Positions 6,255 through 8,175 of a stretch of DNA of 8,175 nt are shown here, piece after piece. The position numbers and the translations under genes are program-made. How positions within the stretch are numbered: the first letter of the stretch is position 1; every line of letters starts with the position of its first letter. The notes beneath the pieces are model-generated. The model saw nothing but the letters and a program-made list of their open reading frames with translations. It was not told the origin of the DNA and searched no databases. The DNA comes from an uncultured Lachnospiraceae bacterium. GTDB taxonomy: Bacteria > Bacillota > Clostridia > Lachnospirales > Lachnospiraceae. Where the stretch lies: assembly GCA_902803745.1 (NCBI GenBank), contig CADCRB010000119.1, positions 1-8,175 of the forward strand, in the 5' to 3' direction.

Positions 6255-6283
6255 ATTATCGGCCTAAATAGGATCTTTCTCAA
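6255..6283 (-). promoter_or_regulatory. Promoter of the large flagellar gene and operon, with overlapping sigma-28 -10 match
   Basis: On the minus strand TTGAGA (6283-6278) and GATAAT (6260-6255) are separated by exactly 17 bases, each matching five of six positions of the housekeeping consensus. The same -10 region reads GCCGATAA (6263-6256), a perfect match to the sigma-28 -10 consensus, though the sigma-28 -35 position reads TGAG against TAAA. Six bases follow the GATAAT, so the expected first transcribed base is the A of the ATG at 6248. It lies between the kinase terminator and the large gene, which is where an operon promoter is needed. Confidence 0.75.
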
Positions 6284-6296
6284 CCCTCAGCGAGCA

Positions 6297-6333
6297 TAAT
6301 ATAAAGGACTGCCACGGCTTTCCGTGACAGTCC
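6297..6333 (-). terminator. Rho-independent terminator of the FGGY kinase
   Basis: On the minus strand GGACTGTCACGG and CCGTGGCAGTCC form a 12-pair stem with one U-G wobble around the loop AAAG, followed by TTTATATT. It begins 26 bases after the kinase stop codon and isolates that gene from the flagellar operon downstream. The T tract is short and interrupted, but the stem is strong. Confidence 0.88.
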
Positions 6334-6358
6334 CAATAACACTTATATCAGATCAGAT

Positions 6359-7948
6359 TTACCTGATCGAATCAATGGCTGCTCTTTCGACCGGAAGTCC
6401 CTTCTTATAGATATCAAGCCATTTATCAAATCCCTCGACATCCTTTTTATCAGGCGCCGTGGTTACAGTCTTAGCTCCGGCAAAGACCTTATTGGCAAGA
6501 TAATCATCCAGTGTCTCACCTTCCGCCTTATTTATCATAAAAGCAGCATGGATAGCCTGCCCCCAGGGTCCGCCTTCACCTGCCGTAGCCATAGTGGATA
6601 CTGGGATATTCAGCGCCGCTGCCATAACCTTTGCCGCTGCCTCCCCGGAATTAAACCATCCTCCATGACCTGTGATCTTATCAACCTCAACCTGCTCCTG
6701 CCTGATCAATATATCCATACCTATCTTCAATGCCCCCATAGCTGAATAGAGAACAGAGCGCATAAGGTTTGCAAGATCAAATTTCGCGTCAGGCGTCCGG
6801 ACAAGAAGCGGACGACCTTCCTCCATACCAGTCACAGGTTCTCCCGAGAAATAGTTATATGAGATCACCCCGGCACAGTCAGGATCCTCTGTAAGCGCTT
6901 TGTTAAACAGCATTGTGTACAGATCATCTGGCTGTTTTGCTCCCGTAAGCACCAGAACTTCCTTAAAGAGGCTCACCCAATAATTCAGATCAGAAGTGCA
7001 GTTATTAACATGTGCCATAGCCACAGGCTTTCCTGAAGGAGTAGTAACCATGTCCAACTCCTTATAAACCTTTGAAAGAGGTCTTTCCAAAACTATCATT
7101 GCAAAGCAGCTGGTACCTGCTGAAACGTTACCGGTCCTCACAGCAACGGAGTTAGTCGCCGTCATACCCGTTCCTGCGTCCCCCTCAGGAGGACACATCG
7201 GTATACCGGCTTGTAAATCACCGGTCGGATCCAGTTTCTTTGCGCCCTCCTCAGTTAGTTTTCCGGCTTCATCTCCCGCCACCAAAACCTTCGGAAGGAT
7301 ATCCCTTATTTTCCAGGAAAAACCATATTCTGCTATTTTGTCATCAAATTTATCAAGGCGTGCCTGGTCATAATCATTTATAGAAGAGTCGATCGGGAAC
7401 ATCCCCGATGCCTCTCCCACACCTGCTACTTTTTCTCCTGTAAGCTGCCAGTGGATATATTCAGAAAGGGTCATTAACGTACGAATGTCCTTGACATGCT
7501 CTTCCTTATTTAATATTGACTGATAAAGATGAGCAATAGACCACCTCTGTGGGATATTGAAATCAAGGAGTTCTGTAAGCTTGTCTGCTGCCTCACCCGT
7601 GATCGTATTTCTCCAGGTCCTGAAGGGAACCATAAGCTCATTTGAATCATTAAATACCATATATCCATGCATCATGGCGGATATGCCTATGGCTCCTGTG
7701 GTAGTAAGCTTTACTCCATATCTGTCCTGTACGTCTTTTTTCAGATCCGCGTAGCAGTCCCGCACCCCTTCCCAGATATCTTCAAGACTGTAAGTCCAGA
7801 TTCCATCCTCAAGCCGATTTTCCCAGCCATGCTTACCTGATGAGAGAACCTTATAGTCCTCATCAATCAACACTGCTTTGATATTTGTCGATCCGAATTC
7901 AATCCCTATCGTGGTCTTTCCCGTTTCGATCGCCTCTTTTGCTCCCAT
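6359..7948 (-). CDS. FGGY-family carbohydrate kinase, possibly an L-ribulokinase-type pentulose kinase
   Basis: This cytoplasmic ATP-dependent kinase phosphorylates a sugar or ketose. The N-terminal phosphate-1 loop is GIEFGSTNIKAVLID at 15-29; most of the family has Asp where Glu17 stands. Other family blocks are GISAMMHGYM (88-97), with the MHG substrate-side motif, and PPEGDAGTGM (253-262), whose Asp257 is the probable catalytic base. RTGNVSAGTSCF (271-282) is the phosphate-2 region. The adenosine-binding part includes GHGGWFNSGEAAAKVMAAAL (427-446), then AGEGGPWGQA (456-465). At 529 residues it has full length. I recall close relatives in arabinose-utilisation clusters of Bacteroides and Lachnospiraceae, which suggests L-ribulose; xylulose or another ketose is possible. 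No arabinose isomerase, epimerase, transporter or regulator is in the window, so the substrate stays open. The start is set by AGGAGGT eight bases before the ATG. It stands alone between the SRP RNA and its own terminator. The FGGY kinase assignment is firm and the substrate weak. Confidence 0.93.
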   Translation of the reverse strand: MGAKEAIETGKTTIGIEFGSTNIKAVLIDEDYKVLSSGKHGWENRLEDGIWTYSLEDIWEGVRDCYADLKKDVQDRYGVKLTTTGAIGISAMMHGYMVFNDSNELMVPFRTWRNTITGEAADKLTELLDFNIPQRWSIAHLYQSILNKEEHVKDIRTLMTLSEYIHWQLTGEKVAGVGEASGMFPIDSSINDYDQARLDKFDDKIAEYGFSWKIRDILPKVLVAGDEAGKLTEEGAKKLDPTGDLQAGIPMCPPEGDAGTGMTATNSVAVRTGNVSAGTSCFAMIVLERPLSKVYKELDMVTTPSGKPVAMAHVNNCTSDLNYWVSLFKEVLVLTGAKQPDDLYTMLFNKALTEDPDCAGVISYNYFSGEPVTGMEEGRPLLVRTPDAKFDLANLMRSVLYSAMGALKIGMDILIRQEQVEVDKITGHGGWFNSGEAAAKVMAAALNIPVSTMATAGEGGPWGQAIHAAFMINKAEGETLDDYLANKVFAGAKTVTTAPDKKDVEGFDKWLDIYKKGLPVERAAIDSIR

Positions 7949-7956
7949 TACCCCAT

Positions 7957-7963
7957 ACCTCCT
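7957..7963 (-). promoter_or_regulatory. Ribosome binding site of the FGGY kinase
   Basis: The minus strand reads AGGAGGT, eight bases before the ATG at 7948-7946, a near-perfect Shine-Dalgarno at ideal spacing. An in-between ATG directly after it is out of frame and too close to serve as the start. Confidence 0.85.
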
Positions 7964-8020
7964 GAAATATTTTTTAATTGATTAGCTGTATTTCCTTCGA
8001 TTATCTGATTATTATATTAT

Positions 8021-8175
8021 CATGTGTCCCCATCCGACGGATACACCGGAGCGTTATTTTCAAAAAGGCTGACCGGATCCGCGGCTCATCCCCGGGTACC
8101 CTGCGTCACATGAAAGACACCTCTTAGTGCTGCTTCGTTCCCGACCTGACACGGTTCGTGGGCTTCCATTGCGCA
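8021..8175 (-). ncRNA. ffs: Signal recognition particle RNA, large Bacillus/Clostridium type (3' part, cut by the window edge)
   Basis: SRP RNA binds the Ffh GTPase and targets membrane and secreted proteins to the translocon. The minus strand carries the conserved domain IV: CGTGTCAGGTC, a GGAA tetraloop (8141-8138), then GAAGCAGCACTAAG, matching the universal GUCAGGUCCGGAAGGAAGCAGC except for a swapped closing pair. TGCGCAATGG before it and CATGTGACGCAGGG after it pair as helix 5 and match the B. subtilis scRNA in order and spacing. The following segment, with GAAAATAACGCT, corresponds to the 3' strand that returns to the Alu domain in the roughly 270-base large-type RNA, so this is not the short 4.5S form. 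The 5' part lies beyond base 8175. The 3' end is placed near 8021 by comparison and is uncertain by several bases. I see no T-run terminator after it; the next 72 bases are AT-rich and lead to the kinase gene. Confidence 0.93.

Noticed and set aside
7997..8020. TATAAT (8016-8011) and GATAAT (8004-7999) on the minus strand as a promoter for the FGGY kinase
   Set aside because: The -10 matches are good but no acceptable -35 lies 16-18 bases upstream, and AT-rich sequence makes such hits likely. A kinase promoter may exist here but is not supported.
1..8175. Mobile elements, CRISPR arrays, tRNA or rRNA genes, riboswitches or T-box leaders
   Set aside because: No spaced direct repeats, transposase-like frames, cloverleaf sequences or T-box core were seen on either strand.

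Overview
The window reads as chromosomal DNA of a motile clostridial bacterium, most likely a member of the Lachnospiraceae. Three things point there: a Bacillus/Clostridium large-type SRP RNA, a short flagellin followed by a FliS with the clostridial C-terminal tail, and a very long flagellar-cluster protein of a kind I associate with that family. All supported genes lie on the minus strand, so transcription runs from high to low coordinates. No mobile element, CRISPR array, tRNA or rRNA is visible, and no gene-free stretch exceeds 300 bases.

In the order of transcription: (1) 8175-8021, the 3' part of the SRP RNA, cut by the window edge. (2) 7948-6359, a complete FGGY-family sugar kinase with a strong ribosome binding site. 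It ends in a clear hairpin terminator at 6333-6297. (3) 6248-3345, a 967-residue protein with degenerate internal repeats and a C-terminal segment resembling the hook-length-control (FliK) C-terminal domain. Its promoter lies so close to the ATG that the mRNA should be leaderless. (4) 3324-2173, flagellin. (5) 2097-1645, the flagellin chaperone FliS. (6) 1700-657, tryptophanyl-tRNA synthetase, whose first 56 bases overlap the end of fliS. (7) 511-89, a 140-residue protein I cannot name, whose two ends both look like the two ends of flagellin. It has its own leader region and ends at a terminator at 61-29.

Genes 3 to 6 are tightly packed with no terminator between them and look like one late flagellar operon: a large flagellar accessory protein, the filament subunit, its export chaperone, and then, unexpectedly, the essential enzyme TrpRS, which has no T-box leader here. 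The 140-residue gene follows after a 145-base spacer that holds a strong dyad-symmetric, operator-like site and a possible sigma-28 type -10 box.

The most interesting points are the flagellin-mimicking mini-protein, the FliK-like end and repeats of the 967-residue protein, its predicted leaderless start at a promoter that fits both the housekeeping sigma factor and the sigma-28 -10 consensus, the overprinted fliS/trpS junction, and a small hairpin presenting the flagellin Shine-Dalgarno in a hexaloop like a CsrA target. All family assignments come from reading the sequence and from memory of the families; no database search was possible.
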